Shown one piece after another: positions 36,325 through 45,420 of a stretch of DNA of 64,000 nt. Source of the stretch: Thermodesulfovibrionales bacterium (GTDB taxonomy: Bacteria > Nitrospirota > Thermodesulfovibrionia > Thermodesulfovibrionales > Dissulfurispiraceae); contig JAGUWD010000003.1 of the NCBI GenBank assembly GCA_020062545.1, positions 1-64,000 on the forward strand, in the 5' to 3' direction. Numbering within the stretch: position 1 is the first letter of the stretch; every line of letters begins with the position of its first letter. Under the pieces are notes generated by a model. The model was given only the letters and a program-made list of their open reading frames with translations, did not search any database and was not told the origin of the DNA. The position numbers were made by a program, and so were the translations under genes.

Positions 36325-37763
36325 AGTCAGGAATTGGAAAATACGAGGCAGTTATCGGTCTTGAAGTCCATGCCCAGATGCTGACGGATACAAAGATGTT
36401 CTGCGGCTGCTCAACCAGATTCGGCTCCGAGCCAAATACACAGACATGCCCTGTGTGTATAGGTATGCCGGGTGTCCTTCCGGTTATGAACAAAAAGGCC
36501 CTTGAATTCACCATCAAAACAGGACTTGCCATGAATTGTAAAATATCCCCTTACAGCAGGTTTTCGAGAAAGAATTATTTCTATCCAGATTTGCCAAAAG
36601 GCTACCAGATAAGCCAGTATGAGCTTCCAATATGCGAGGGTGGATACATAGAGGTTGTGGTTGACGGAGAGGTGAAGAGAATCGGCATCACAAGAATTCA
36701 TATGGAAGAAGACGCAGGCAAGAATATCCATGAAGGCGGGGGCAATTACAGCTTTGTCGATCTAAACCGCGCAGGCATTCCATTGATGGAGATAGTCTCA
36801 GAGCCGGACATAAGAAGCCCTAAAGAGGCTGCCGAATATATGAAGAAGCTGAGAACCATTCTGAGATACCTTGGCGTATGCGACGGCAACATGGAACAGG
36901 GCTCTCTGAGGTGCGATGCCAATGTCTCGATAAGGCCTGTCGGACAGAAGGAATTCGGGACAAGGGCAGAGGTAAAGAATATCAACTCGTTTAAGTTCGT
37001 TGAAAAGGCATTGGAATACGAGATTAAAAGACAGATAAAGGTTGTTGAAGAAGGTGGAAGGGTAATACAGGAGACAAGGCTCTGGGATTCAAATAAGGGG
37101 ATAACAGAGTCCATGCGGGGGAAGGAAGAGGCCCATGACTATCGGTATTTCCCTGAGCCAGACCTCGTGCCTATAACTGCAGGTCAGGAGTGGATTGATG
37201 AAATCAGGATTAAACTCCCTGAACTGCCTGATGCAAAGAGGAAGAGATTTGTTTCTGGATACGAAATACCCGAATATGATGCAGATTTGCTCACATCTGA
37301 AAAAGCTGTTGCTGAATGGTTTGAAGAAGCTGTAAGGCTCGGTGGAAGCCCCAAAGCTGTTTCTAACTGGATGATGGGCGATCTCATGAGGCTTCTCAAT
37401 GAAGAAAATAAAGGGATTGAGGAGTGTCCTTTAAAACCAATACAGCTTGTGGATATGCTTAAGCTCATAGACAACGGAACGATCAGCGGAAAGATAGCAA
37501 AGACAGTTTTTGAGGAGATGTATAAGAGCGGAAAGGAGGCCGGGCAGATAGTAAAAGAAAAGGGACTTGTACAGATAAGCGATGCAGGAGAGATAGAGAA
37601 GGCGATAGACGAGATTCTCACAAAGAGCCAGAGAGAGGTTGAGCGTTATAAGGCCGGAGATGAAAAGCTGATGGGGTTCTTTGTCGGGCAGGTTATGAAG
37701 GCTACAAAGGGCAAGGCAAACCCCCAGATGGTGAACGAGCTGCTGAAGAAGAAATTAGGCTAA
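36321..37763 (+). CDS. gatB: Glu/Asp-tRNA amidotransferase subunit B
   Basis: A 480-residue protein. ATG 36321 overlaps the gatA stop (ATGA) and has GAGGAG upstream. The conserved kinase-like core is clear ([12 protein letters not shown], the zinc Cys in FCGCST and [23 protein letters not shown]), followed by the helical tail and the YqeY-like C-terminus. It phosphorylates and amidates misacylated tRNA using ammonia from GatA. Presence of gatAB implies that Gln-tRNA or Asn-tRNA is made indirectly. Confidence 0.97.
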   Translation: MKSGIGKYEAVIGLEVHAQMLTDTKMFCGCSTRFGSEPNTQTCPVCIGMPGVLPVMNKKALEFTIKTGLAMNCKISPYSRFSRKNYFYPDLPKGYQISQYELPICEGGYIEVVVDGEVKRIGITRIHMEEDAGKNIHEGGGNYSFVDLNRAGIPLMEIVSEPDIRSPKEAAEYMKKLRTILRYLGVCDGNMEQGSLRCDANVSIRPVGQKEFGTRAEVKNINSFKFVEKALEYEIKRQIKVVEEGGRVIQETRLWDSNKGITESMRGKEEAHDYRYFPEPDLVPITAGQEWIDEIRIKLPELPDAKRKRFVSGYEIPEYDADLLTSEKAVAEWFEEAVRLGGSPKAVSNWMMGDLMRLLNEENKGIEECPLKPIQLVDMLKLIDNGTISGKIAKTVFEEMYKSGKEAGQIVKEKGLVQISDAGEIEKAIDEILTKSQREVERYKAGDEKLMGFFVGQVMKATKGKANPQMVNELLKKKLG

Positions 37764-37882
37764 AATACTTGAAAAATTTTATTGGCTAATATATATTAAT
37801 GCCCAGTTAAAAGTTTCTTAAAGGGGAAAGGAAATCCTCAAATTGGAAAACAGCAGGTATCCGGGTTTATGAAAATAAGGCT

Positions 37883-37901
37883 TAACATGCATGGCATGTT
37901 A
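37883..37901. promoter_or_regulatory. Dyad overlapping the triheme cytochrome promoter
   Basis: TAACATGC (37883-37890) and GCATGTTA (37894-37901) form a perfect 8-bp dyad with a 3-base centre. Its right half is part of the sigma54 -24 element, so a protein bound there could block the polymerase. Confidence 0.5.
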
Positions 37902-37908
37902 GTTGCTT
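37892..37908 (+). promoter_or_regulatory. Sigma54-type (-24/-12) promoter of the triheme cytochrome
   Basis: TGGCATG, four bases, TTGCTT. The GG and GC doublets have the required spacing (10 bases between them), and only one base differs from the consensus TGGCACG-N4-TTGCT. The predicted start is near 37918, giving a 27-base leader with a good ribosome site before ATG 37945. Confidence 0.75.
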
Positions 37909-37944
37909 AATTTATACAGTGAATAAAAGAAAGGGGGTGAACAT

Positions 37945-38262
37945 ATGAAAATTTTAACAGCAGTACTGGCAATCCTGATAGCAGTTGTTTTTGTCGGCAG
38001 CGCAATGGCGGTCCCGGCAGGCAAGACTATTGAATTTGCAGGCGGTCCAATGGGAAAGGTCGTATTTGACGGTAAGATACATGCAGACAAAGGACTAAAA
38101 TGCAATGACTGCCACACAAAGATATTCCAGATGAAGAAGGGCGCTGTCAAGATAACCATGGCAGACATGAATGCAGGAAAGAACTGTGGTACCTGCCACA
38201 ATGGCACAAAGGCATTTAAGTCAAGCGATGCAGCAAACTGTGCAAAATGCCATAAGAAATAA
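37945..38262 (+). CDS. Periplasmic triheme cytochrome c7
   Basis: A 105-residue protein with a signal peptide (MKILTAVLAILIAVVFVGSA, cut after AMA) and a mature part of about 82 residues. Three CxxCH motifs (CNDCH, CGTCH, CAKCH) and a FDGKIHADKGLKCNDCH lead give the c7 three-heme pattern, similar to PpcA-type cytochromes that shuttle electrons through the periplasm. The same unit appears twice in the 9-heme lipoprotein at 2410. The ribosome site is AAAGGGGGTG. It stands alone between a sigma54-type promoter and a strong terminator, so it can be induced strongly by itself. Confidence 0.93.
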   Translation: MKILTAVLAILIAVVFVGSAMAVPAGKTIEFAGGPMGKVVFDGKIHADKGLKCNDCHTKIFQMKKGAVKITMADMNAGKNCGTCHNGTKAFKSSDAANCAKCHKK

Positions 38263-38276
38263 TTTAATTTTGGAAG

Positions 38277-38330
38277 GCAAATAAAAAAGGCGACCTGTCA
38301 AGATAATTTTGGGTCGCCTTTTTTATTTGC
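38277..38330. terminator. Bidirectional terminator
   Basis: A perfect 19-bp inverted repeat (38277-38295 and 38312-38330) with a GC core (GGCGACC/GGTCGCC) and flanking A-run and T-run. It works for both the triheme cytochrome gene and the convergent ilvE. Confidence 0.92.
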
Positions 38331-38341
38331 AATATTATTGA

Positions 38342-39259
38342 TTACCTAACATAGGTAAGCCATGAATTGTATTTCTTGTTCCTGCCTTTGACTATGTCAA
38401 AGAAGATGGACTGTAATTTTTGGGTGATCTTGCCCCTTTTGCCATCCCCAATCACTCTGCCGTCCAGTTCTCTGATGGGTGTAACCTCTGCTGCTGTCCC
38501 TGTGAAGAATGCCTCATCAGCTATATAGACCTCATCTCTTGTGAATCTCTCTTCCCTGACCTCCATCTTGAGATCCTTTGCTATTTTAATAATGCTGTCC
38601 CTTGTTATGCCTTCCAGTATTGAGGTAAGAGGAGTTGTCTTTAATACTCCGTTTCTTACGATGAAAATGTTTTCGCCGCTGCCTTCTGAAATATATCCCT
38701 CTGTATCGAGCAAAAGAGCTTCGTCATAACCAGTTGATACAGCTTCTTTCTTTGCAATCTGTGAATTGACATAGTAGCCGCTTACCTTGCCTCTGGACAT
38801 GTTTGAGTTCACATGGTTCCTTATAAAAGAGGATACCTTGACCCTTATTCCCTTCTCGATGCCTTCTTCTCCCAGATATGCACCCCACGGCCATGCAGCA
38901 ATAGTAACATTTATTGGATTGCCCTTTGGATAAAGACCCATGGCTCCGTACCCGATATATACCAGCGGTCTGATATAGCACTCCTTTAGTTTGTTTGTTT
39001 TGACCGTGTCAATGATAGCTTTTTTAATCTCATTTTCGGTAAAGGGTATGCTTAGAAGAAATATATGCGCTGTCTGGAAGAGCCTTTTGACATGTTCATC
39101 GAGTTTGAATATTGCAGGCCCCTTCGGTGTGTTGTAGCAGCGTATTCCTTCAAATGCACCGAGTCCGTAATGCAATGTATGCGTCATGATGTGGATCTTC
39201 GCATCATCCCAGTTGACAAACTTACCGTCCATCCATATCTTTTCTGTTTTATCGAGCAT
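38342..39259 (-). CDS. ilvE: Branched-chain amino acid aminotransferase
   Basis: A 305-residue class IV PLP aminotransferase. Typical features are the start [28 protein letters not shown], the PLP-lysine region [24 protein letters not shown] and the late [13 protein letters not shown]. It should transfer amino groups to make Leu, Ile and Val. Single gene in this region, convergent with the triheme cytochrome and separated from it by a shared terminator. Confidence 0.94.
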   Translation of the reverse strand: MLDKTEKIWMDGKFVNWDDAKIHIMTHTLHYGLGAFEGIRCYNTPKGPAIFKLDEHVKRLFQTAHIFLLSIPFTENEIKKAIIDTVKTNKLKECYIRPLVYIGYGAMGLYPKGNPINVTIAAWPWGAYLGEEGIEKGIRVKVSSFIRNHVNSNMSRGKVSGYYVNSQIAKKEAVSTGYDEALLLDTEGYISEGSGENIFIVRNGVLKTTPLTSILEGITRDSIIKIAKDLKMEVREERFTRDEVYIADEAFFTGTAAEVTPIRELDGRVIGDGKRGKITQKLQSIFFDIVKGRNKKYNSWLTYVR

Positions 39260-39328
39260 AAGTTATTATTTATAACAGTAGTATATTGACCGTGTCAATC
39301 GAAAATTAGATATATTAAAAACATTTAT

Positions 39329-40672
39329 ATGAAAGAACTGATAGCTATAGGCGGTGGTCTTGCTGGCTGCGAGGCTGCATGGCAGGCTGCAACACAGGGT
39401 GTTAATGTCCTTCTTCTTGAGATGAGGCCTGAGAGGATGACAGAGGCCCATAAGACCTCTTCGCTGTCGGAGCTTGTCTGTTCCAATTCATTGAGGTCAA
39501 AAGAGATTATTACAGGCCCGGGTCTGCTGAAGATGGAGATGGAAATCGCAGATTCCCTGATAATGAAGGCAGCAAAGGAATCGGAGGTATCGGCTGGCTC
39601 TGCACTCGCAGTTGACAGGAATATCTTCTCGGAATTTATAACCATGGCTGTAGAGAGCCATCCAAATATAAGAGTCGTCAGGAAAGAGATCACGGAACTC
39701 CCTGACACTATAGCCATTATAGCCACAGGCCCTCTTACATCCAATGCAATGGCTGATTCCATAAAGTCTGTTATTGGGGAGGGGCATCTCCATTTTTACG
39801 ATGCAATAGCGCCTATAATCGATGCCGGGAGTATTGATCACTCAAAGGTTTATTTCTCGTCACGATATGGAAAGGGCGGGGACGATTATGTGAACTGTCC
39901 GATGACAAGAGACGAATACAATCAATTTTATGATGCATTAATGGAAGCTGATACTGTTTCTGCAAGGGATTTTGAGGATATAAAGGTATTCGAAGGCTGC
40001 ATGCCTGTAGAGGTCATGGGAAAAAGAGGAAGAAATACCCTTGTTTTTGGTCCTTTAAAACCTGTGGGACTTCCTGATCCTCGGACAGGAAAGATACCAT
40101 ATGCCGTTGTTCAGTTGAGGCCCGAAAACAAGGAAAAGACAGCATATAATATGGTCGGCTTCCAGACAAGGCTTAAATGGCCTGAACAGAAAAGGGTATT
40201 CAGGATGATACCCGGTCTTGAGAATGCAGAATTTATGAGATTCGGGAGCATTCACCGTAATACATTCATAAATTCACCAAGGCATTTGAATGCAGACCTT
40301 ACATTAAAAGAAAAAAACAATATTTATCTTGCCGGACAGATCACAGGCGTTGAGGGATACATAGAGTCAACGGCAATTGGTCTGATAGCGGGAATAAACG
40401 CAGCAAGGAGGATATTGGGAAAAGAGATTGTTTATCCGCCGAGGGAATCTGCTCATGGCTCTCTGATTGCTCATATAACAGAGTCCGACCCGGAACATTT
40501 CCAGCCGAGCAATATAAATTTCGGTCTGATGCAGGTTAATGAAGATATTTTAAAAATGAGGGATAAAAGGCTCAGAAGGCAGAGGCTTGCGGAGATTGCA
40601 TTAAAGGAATGGACGGAGTATATTAATAAAATTAAAGGCGAGGCTAAGGATTTATGTCAGACGAAGGATTAG
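39329..40672 (+). CDS. trmFO: Methylenetetrahydrofolate-tRNA uracil-54 methyltransferase
   Basis: A 447-residue flavoprotein. The FAD-binding GGGLAGCEAAWQAA motif, LLEMRPERMTEAHKT, LVCSNSLRS and the late GQITGVEGYIES are characteristic of TrmFO, which methylates U54 of tRNA using folate and FADH2. It forms a cluster with xerC, hslV and hslU as in Bacillus and many other bacteria. No clear ribosome site precedes the ATG. xerC overlaps its end by 19 bases. Confidence 0.96.
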   Translation: MKELIAIGGGLAGCEAAWQAATQGVNVLLLEMRPERMTEAHKTSSLSELVCSNSLRSKEIITGPGLLKMEMEIADSLIMKAAKESEVSAGSALAVDRNIFSEFITMAVESHPNIRVVRKEITELPDTIAIIATGPLTSNAMADSIKSVIGEGHLHFYDAIAPIIDAGSIDHSKVYFSSRYGKGGDDYVNCPMTRDEYNQFYDALMEADTVSARDFEDIKVFEGCMPVEVMGKRGRNTLVFGPLKPVGLPDPRTGKIPYAVVQLRPENKEKTAYNMVGFQTRLKWPEQKRVFRMIPGLENAEFMRFGSIHRNTFINSPRHLNADLTLKEKNNIYLAGQITGVEGYIESTAIGLIAGINAARRILGKEIVYPPRESAHGSLIAHITESDPEHFQPSNINFGLMQVNEDILKMRDKRLRRQRLAEIALKEWTEYINKIKGEAKDLCQTKD

Positions 40673-41568
40673 ATATATATATTAAAAAATTTTTGAAATA
40701 CCTTGAGATAGAGAGAAATGTCTCTGTACATACACTCAGGGCATACGAGAGGGATTTAAAGGACTTCTCCGAATACTGCCATGCGCGGCCGGAAGATATA
40801 GATATGATAGATATAAGGGGCTTTATTTCTGAACAGATAAATTCGGGCAAATCAAAAACCACTGTTTCAAGAAAGCTTGCAACATTGAGGTCATTCTTCA
40901 GTTACCTCTATCAGGAAGGTTATGTAAAGATTAATCAGGCCAAGCTTGTCCCTGCTCCAAAGACACCGAAGCATTTGCCGAACTTCCTGTCTGTGGATGA
41001 TGCGTTCAATCTTGTTCAGACCCCCGGAGGAATAGGGCTTCTCCCGGTGCGTGACAGGGCAATTCTTGAATTGCTTTATTCCAGCGGTTTGCGGGTAAGC
41101 GAAGTTGCAGGTCTTAACATCGATGACCTGAATATTAGGGAAGGGATGGTAAAGGCTAAAGGAAAAGGTAAAAAGGAGAGGATTGTCCCTGTCGGCAACA
41201 AGGCCATGGATGCATTGAGATCTTATTTGATCGAAAGGAAGCTTTACAAGAAGAAGAAATCGATTTCTGACGGTGATAACGCTCTTTTTTTGAATAGGAA
41301 TGGTGAAAGGCTGACAGACAGACAGATAAGAAGGATTGTGGTTAAATATGCCCGCGCAATCGGTATTGATGGGCAGATAGGCCCGCATACATTAAGACAT
41401 ACATTTGCAACCCATCTCTTGTCCGGGGGTGCGGATTTGAGGGTGATTCAGGAGCTTCTGGGGCACTCATCACTTTCGACAACACAGAAGTACACACATC
41501 TCGATATAGGGCATTTGATAGATGTTTATGATAAGGCACATCCGTTGGCGGATAAAGATAGCTCGTAG
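40654..41568 (+). CDS. xerC: Tyrosine recombinase XerC
   Basis: A 304-residue recombinase with the N-terminal SAM-like core-binding domain (about 5-90) and a catalytic domain. Active-site residues are visible: Arg in SSGLRVSEV, Lys in KGKGKKERI, HTLRHTFATH, His in LLGHSSLSTTQ and Tyr in KYTHLD. It should resolve chromosome dimers at dif with XerD. Its place between trmFO and hslVU favours XerC over XerD or a phage integrase. The last two codons and the stop are part of the repeat at 41559-41628. Confidence 0.93.
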   Translation: MSDEGLDIYIKKFLKYLEIERNVSVHTLRAYERDLKDFSEYCHARPEDIDMIDIRGFISEQINSGKSKTTVSRKLATLRSFFSYLYQEGYVKINQAKLVPAPKTPKHLPNFLSVDDAFNLVQTPGGIGLLPVRDRAILELLYSSGLRVSEVAGLNIDDLNIREGMVKAKGKGKKERIVPVGNKAMDALRSYLIERKLYKKKKSISDGDNALFLNRNGERLTDRQIRRIVVKYARAIGIDGQIGPHTLRHTFATHLLSGGADLRVIQELLGHSSLSTTQKYTHLDIGHLIDVYDKAHPLADKDSS

Positions 41569-41628
41569 CTCATGGCTGATAGCTTATAGCAAAAATACTA
41601 TGAGCCATGAACTATGAACTATGAGCTA
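41559..41628. repeat. Mirrored heptamer array between xerC and hslV
   Basis: Left arm TAGCTCG, TAGCTCA, TGGCTGA, TAGCTTA (41559-41586), 14-base centre, right arm TGAGCCA, TGAACTA, TGAACTA, TGAGCTA (41601-41628). Right-arm units are reverse complements of left-arm units, giving a large hairpin. It supplies the xerC stop codon. Confidence 0.85.
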
Positions 41629-41644
41629 AATTTAAGGAGGATTT

Positions 41645-42178
41645 ATGTTTCACGGGACAACGATTTTATGCGTAAGGCGTAACGGAAAGGTTGCCATTGC
41701 CAGTGACGGGCAGGTGACTATGGGAAACACAGTATTAAAGCATAATGCCAAAAAGATACGGAAGATGTATAATGATAAAATACTCGCAGGCTTTGCCGGA
41801 GCCACTGCAGACGCCTTTACGCTCTTCGAGAAATTCGAGGGAAAACTCGAGTCATACAGGGGAAATATTACGAGGGCCGCTGTGGAGCTTGCAAAGGACT
41901 GGAGGACAGATAAGATTCTAAGGAGACTCGAAGCACTGCTCATTGTTGCTGATAATGAACATACACTTATACTTTCGGGGACAGGCGATGTCATCGAGCC
42001 TGAAGACGGTGTTGCAGCTATCGGTTCCGGCGGTCCCTATGCACAGGCAGCAGCAAGGGCATTGTACGAAACTACAGACCTTAATGTAACGGAGATAGTG
42101 AAAAAGGCTATGGATATAGCAGCGGATATATGCATTTACACGAATAAAAATATAACATTAGAGGAGTTAAATGGATAA
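41645..42178 (+). CDS. hslV: ATP-dependent protease proteolytic subunit HslV
   Basis: A 177-residue peptidase with AAGGAGG upstream. The start [27 protein letters not shown] is typical: the catalytic Thr becomes N-terminal after removal of the short MFHG propeptide. [14 protein letters not shown] and the late [18 protein letters not shown] complete the family pattern. It forms the proteolytic double ring of the HslUV protease. hslU starts 8 bases before its end. Confidence 0.97.
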   Translation: MFHGTTILCVRRNGKVAIASDGQVTMGNTVLKHNAKKIRKMYNDKILAGFAGATADAFTLFEKFEGKLESYRGNITRAAVELAKDWRTDKILRRLEALLIVADNEHTLILSGTGDVIEPEDGVAAIGSGGPYAQAAARALYETTDLNVTEIVKKAMDIAADICIYTNKNITLEELNG

Positions 42179-43514
42179 CTTTACACCTAAAAAGATAGTA
42201 GGAGAACTCGATAAGTATATTATCGGACAGAATAATGCGAAGAGGGCGGTTGCTATCGCATTAAGAAACAGATGGAGAAGGCAGAGATTATCTTCTGACC
42301 TGAAAGATGAAGTCCTGCCTAAAAACATTATCATGATAGGCCCGACAGGCGTCGGTAAGACCGAGATTGCGAGAAGGCTTGCGCGGCTTGCCAATGCGCC
42401 TTTCCTGAAAATAGAGGCATCGAAATTTACGGAAGTAGGCTATGTGGGCAGGGATGTGGAGTCAATGATAAGGGACCTCACCGAAATTGCCATGAACATG
42501 GTTAAGACAGAGCATATGGAAAAAGTGCAGGAGAAGGCAAAAACCCTCGCAGAAGACAGGGTTCTCGACCTTTTATTACCGCCTCCGAAACCTGTTAGAG
42601 GGGTTGCTGCTTCAGAGGAGGGAGAAAAGGAAAGCTACAAAGATACAAGAGAGCGGTTGAGGATGCAACTGAGGGAAGGAAAACTTGATTCCAGATATGT
42701 GGATATCGAGGTCAGAGAAAAGATGATGCCATTTGGCGTTATATCCAATGTGGGTCTTGAGGAGCTGGAGATTAATCTGAAAGAGATGCTCGGAAGTTTC
42801 ATGCCCGAGAAATCGAAGAGGAAGAAGGTTAAGGTCCCTGAGGCATTGACCATGCTCACACAGGAGGAGGCAAACAAACTTATAGATATGGAGAAGGTTA
42901 CAAAGGAGGCAATAGAAAGGGTAGAGCAGGCAGGGATTGTTTTTATAGATGAGATAGACAAGGTTGCGAGCAGGGGGCATGGCCACGGTCCTGATGTGTC
43001 GAGAGAGGGAGTTCAGAGAGACCTGCTACCAATCGTGGAGGGATCGACAGTTGCCACAAAACATGGTCCTGTCAGGACGGAGCATATACTGTTTATCGCT
43101 GCCGGTGCTTTCCATATAGCCAAGCCGTCTGACCTCATTCCTGAGCTTCAGGGAAGGTTTCCCATAAGGGTTGAACTTGAATCCCTTGGCAAAGATGATT
43201 TTGTAAGAATACTCACAGAGCCGCATAATGCGCTGATAAAACAATACACAGCACTTCTTGAGACAGAGGATGTAAAACTCGAATTTACAGAAGATGCCAT
43301 TGATGAAATAGCAGACATTGCGGTTACAGTGAATGAAAAAACAGAGAATATCGGAGCACGAAGGCTTCACACAGTGATCGAGAGGCTTCTTGAGGACATA
43401 TCCTTTGATGCGCCTGAAATGAAGGATGCGAAGATTGTCATAGACAGACAATATGTAAGAAAGAAACTTTCAGATGTGGTGAAGGATGAAGACCTCAGCA
43501 GGTATATACTCTAA
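42171..43514 (+). CDS. hslU: ATP-dependent protease ATPase subunit HslU
   Basis: A 447-residue AAA+ unfoldase. Walker [14 protein letters not shown], pore motif GYVGRDVES, Walker [10 protein letters not shown], sensor regions and the C-terminal [14 protein letters not shown] are all present, as is the helical I-domain (about 110-230). It feeds substrates to HslV. The stop codon (43512-43514) abuts a heptamer array that continues into rlpA. Confidence 0.97.
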   Translation: MDNFTPKKIVGELDKYIIGQNNAKRAVAIALRNRWRRQRLSSDLKDEVLPKNIIMIGPTGVGKTEIARRLARLANAPFLKIEASKFTEVGYVGRDVESMIRDLTEIAMNMVKTEHMEKVQEKAKTLAEDRVLDLLLPPPKPVRGVAASEEGEKESYKDTRERLRMQLREGKLDSRYVDIEVREKMMPFGVISNVGLEELEINLKEMLGSFMPEKSKRKKVKVPEALTMLTQEEANKLIDMEKVTKEAIERVEQAGIVFIDEIDKVASRGHGHGPDVSREGVQRDLLPIVEGSTVATKHGPVRTEHILFIAAGAFHIAKPSDLIPELQGRFPIRVELESLGKDDFVRILTEPHNALIKQYTALLETEDVKLEFTEDAIDEIADIAVTVNEKTENIGARRLHTVIERLLEDISFDAPEMKDAKIVIDRQYVRKKLSDVVKDEDLSRYIL

Positions 43515-44283
43515 AGACAAAGGGCAGAGGGCAAAGGGCAAAAGGCGAAGGGTGGCAAATCTTGCCTATTGCCTATTGCCTATCGCTTTTTACCTTTCTT
43601 CCTGCACTGCTGCACGATATGAGACAGTCCCTGTAACGCCATCGGCCACGCCTCCTGAAAAGAAGGTCGAAAAAGAACAAGAGACGCAGGGATTTGAGGC
43701 GTTCAAAGGTGACAGGAAAAAGGTTGTTGCATCATGGTATGGACCTGATTTTCATGGCAGACCCACATCATCGGGGGAATTGTTCAATATGTATGCTTTA
43801 ACCTGTGCCCACAGGGAGTATCCCTTTGGGACAAAGCTCAAGGTTGTTAACCTTCAGAACAACAAGGATGTAGAATGTGTCGTGAATGACAGAGGTCCTT
43901 TTATTCCCGGCCGTGACCTTGACCTCTCTTATGCAGCGGCAAAAAAGATAGATCTTGTGGGGCCGGGCACGGGTGCCGTGATGGTAGAGCCTTTGGGAAG
44001 GGATTTGCGATATGTTAAGTATGTCAGATACGGGGTATCCAGCGGCACTTTGACGATTCAGGTCGGCTCTTTTAAAGACGAGTCAAATGCAAAGAGGCTT
44101 AAGTCAGCCCTGGAGTTAAATCATAAAAATGTTTATATAATGGAAGCTAATGTGGCCGGCGCCAAATATTACAGGGTAAGGATTGGGAAGTTTAATAACA
44201 AAGTAGATGCACAGAAAATAGGAAATGCCCTTGCCAATGAGGGCTATAATGTTTTGATAACCAAGTTCGAGCAGCAGATATAA
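43486..44283 (+). CDS. rlpA: RlpA-like septal lipoprotein (DPBB and SPOR domains)
   Basis: A 265-residue protein as read from ATG 43486, which overlaps hslU by 29 bases; GTG 43552 is an alternative start giving 243 residues. A lipoprotein signal ends at LSSC (Cys40). Next comes a linker, the double-psi beta-barrel of RlpA ([44 protein letters not shown], about 80-170) and a SPOR domain ([15 protein letters not shown], about 185-262) that binds denuded septal peptidoglycan. RlpA is a lytic transglycosylase in Pseudomonas. The signal's hydrophobic part ([15 protein letters not shown]) is encoded entirely by repeat units at 43562-43603. Confidence 0.9.
   Translation: MKTSAGIYSKDKGQRAKGKRRRVANLAYCLLPIAFYLSSCTAARYETVPVTPSATPPEKKVEKEQETQGFEAFKGDRKKVVASWYGPDFHGRPTSSGELFNMYALTCAHREYPFGTKLKVVNLQNNKDVECVVNDRGPFIPGRDLDLSYAAAKKIDLVGPGTGAVMVEPLGRDLRYVKYVRYGVSSGTLTIQVGSFKDESNAKRLKSALELNHKNVYIMEANVAGAKYYRVRIGKFNNKVDAQKIGNALANEGYNVLITKFEQQI
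43513..43603. repeat. Mirrored heptamer array spanning the hslU stop and rlpA signal peptide
   Basis: Left arm of six units AAAGACA, AAGGGCA, GAGGGCA, AAGGGCA, AAAGGCG, AAGGGTG (43513-43554); right arm TTGCCTA three times, then TCGCTTT, TTACCTT, TCTTCCT (43562-43603). The arms are roughly complementary (GGCA against TGCC). Perfect 7-base register through both arms. Confidence 0.9.
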
Positions 44284-44287
44284 GATT

Positions 44288-44872
44288 ATGAAAACTTTCG
44301 ATGATGTCGTAAAATTTCACGGTCATAGCTGCCCCGGCCTCGCCTTTGGCTACAGGGTTGCAGTTGCAGCAGTAAAAGAACTGAATATGGAAAATATCTC
44401 CGAGGACGAGGAAGTAGTGGCAATAGTGGAAAACGATTTATGCGCTGTGGATGCCATTCAGGTGCTGACAGGCTGTACCTTTGGAAAAGGTAATCTCATA
44501 TTCAAGGATTATGGCAAGCAGGTTTACACATTCATGAAAAGGCCATCGGGAGACGCGATAAGAATCTCTATAGACTTCACTTTGCCTGAAGAAACAGAGG
44601 AAGAAAAGGAAATGTGGAAGAGGTATTCTGAAGGTGACCGTTCTGAAGATGTATTAAAGGCTGTTCATAATAGAAAGGCAAAAAAGATGAAGGCGATACT
44701 TGATGCATCCGATTCGGAGCTGCTGAAAATAACGAGATTTAGAATATCCCTTCCTCCCGAGGCGAGGATATACCCGAGCATCAGATGTGAGATGTGCGGC
44801 GAAAAAATGGCCGAGCCAAAGGCAAGGGTGAAGGATGGAAGGATTGTGTGTATACCGTGTTTTGAATCGTAA
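44288..44872 (+). CDS. FmdE-family protein with C-terminal zinc ribbon
   Basis: A 194-residue protein. The N-terminal FmdE domain has the motif FHGHSCPGLAFGYRVA (11-26) and the later ENDLCAVDAIQVLTGCTFGKGNL (residues 54-76), with Cys and His positioned for a metal site. The end has a zinc ribbon (CEMC ... CIPC). Named after subunit E of archaeal formylmethanofuran dehydrogenase, these stand-alone bacterial proteins are found near molybdenum or tungsten enzymes but their role is unclear. It follows rlpA by 4 bases. Confidence 0.85.
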   Translation: MKTFDDVVKFHGHSCPGLAFGYRVAVAAVKELNMENISEDEEVVAIVENDLCAVDAIQVLTGCTFGKGNLIFKDYGKQVYTFMKRPSGDAIRISIDFTLPEETEEEKEMWKRYSEGDRSEDVLKAVHNRKAKKMKAILDASDSELLKITRFRISLPPEARIYPSIRCEMCGEKMAEPKARVKDGRIVCIPCFES

Positions 44873-44888
44873 TTTTCTGTGATATAAT
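44861..44888 (+). promoter_or_regulatory. Promoter of the hicBA locus
   Basis: TTTGAA (44861-44866), 16-base spacer and TATAAT (44883-44888), partly inside the end of the FmdE-like gene; 24 bases before the hicB ATG. Confidence 0.5.
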
Positions 44889-44912
44889 TGAGTCATAAAT
44901 CAGGGGGTAACG

Positions 44913-45176
44913 ATGAATATAAACTTAAAAATCGAGGTATTTAAAGAAGATGATGTGTATGTCGCATTAGCTCCCGAATTAAGTGTCTCAAGTTTCGGTG
45001 ACACGATAGAGGACGCAAAAAAATCTTTAAAAGAAGCGATAGAGGCATTTATCGAAGAGTGCGAGCACATGGGGTCATTGGACGAGGTGCTGGAAGAGTC
45101 CGGCTTTCAGAAAATAAATGATGTCTGGACTTTTAAGAAACCTGCTGCTGAAGAAGAGTTTGCTCTTGCCATATAA
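44913..45176 (+). CDS. HicB-family antitoxin
   Basis: An 87-residue protein with the HicB partial-RNase-H fold pattern: LKIEVFKEDDVYVALAPELSVSSFGDTIEDAKKSLKEAIEAF. It ends with a short tail and no helix-turn-helix, so DNA autoregulation is uncertain. The ribosome site is CAGGGGGT. It precedes the hicA toxin gene by 2 bases, giving a hicBA order (antitoxin first), as seen in many type II toxin-antitoxin loci. Confidence 0.8.
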   Translation: MNINLKIEVFKEDDVYVALAPELSVSSFGDTIEDAKKSLKEAIEAFIEECEHMGSLDEVLEESGFQKINDVWTFKKPAAEEEFALAI

Positions 45177-45178
45177 GC

Positions 45179-45420
45179 ATGCCTGATAGAAAAATTGTCC
45201 CCATCCATTATGAGATTCTAATTAAGATTTTTGAGCTTGATGGTTTTGTTGTCCAGAGAAAAAAGGGAGACCATATCATAATGACAAAGCAGGGGATTAA
45301 AAGACCCCTCGTAATAAAAACCAGCCCAAGATTAGTTCCTGTTACAACATTCGTACCAATATGACAACCGCTGGAATTAGCAGAGATAGGTTTTTCGAGT
45401 TATTGGAGAGAATAAAATGA
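45179..45420 (+). pseudogene. HicA-family toxin split by a -1 frameshift
   Basis: The first frame (45179-45364) encodes a HicA/YcfA start: HYEILIKIFELDGFVVQRKKGDHIIMT, then KQGIKRPLVIKT, including the catalytic His of the GDH motif. It ends early at TGA 45362-45364. The missing C-terminus lies in the -1 frame at 45361-45420 (MTTAGISRDRFFELLERIK), which is how HicA proteins normally end. Joining the frames near 45345-45352 gives about 80 residues, the usual family length. It could be a real inactivating mutation, a sequencing error or recoding. The next gene overlaps the end of the second frame by 4 bases (ATGA). Confidence 0.75.

Noticed and set aside
12549-43603. Tandem arrays as possible CRISPR
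   Set aside because: Units are 7-8 bases without spacers, and no cas gene is present.
45362-45364. hicA TGA as another selenocysteine codon
   Set aside because: The family's C-terminus continues in the -1 frame, not after the TGA in the same frame.
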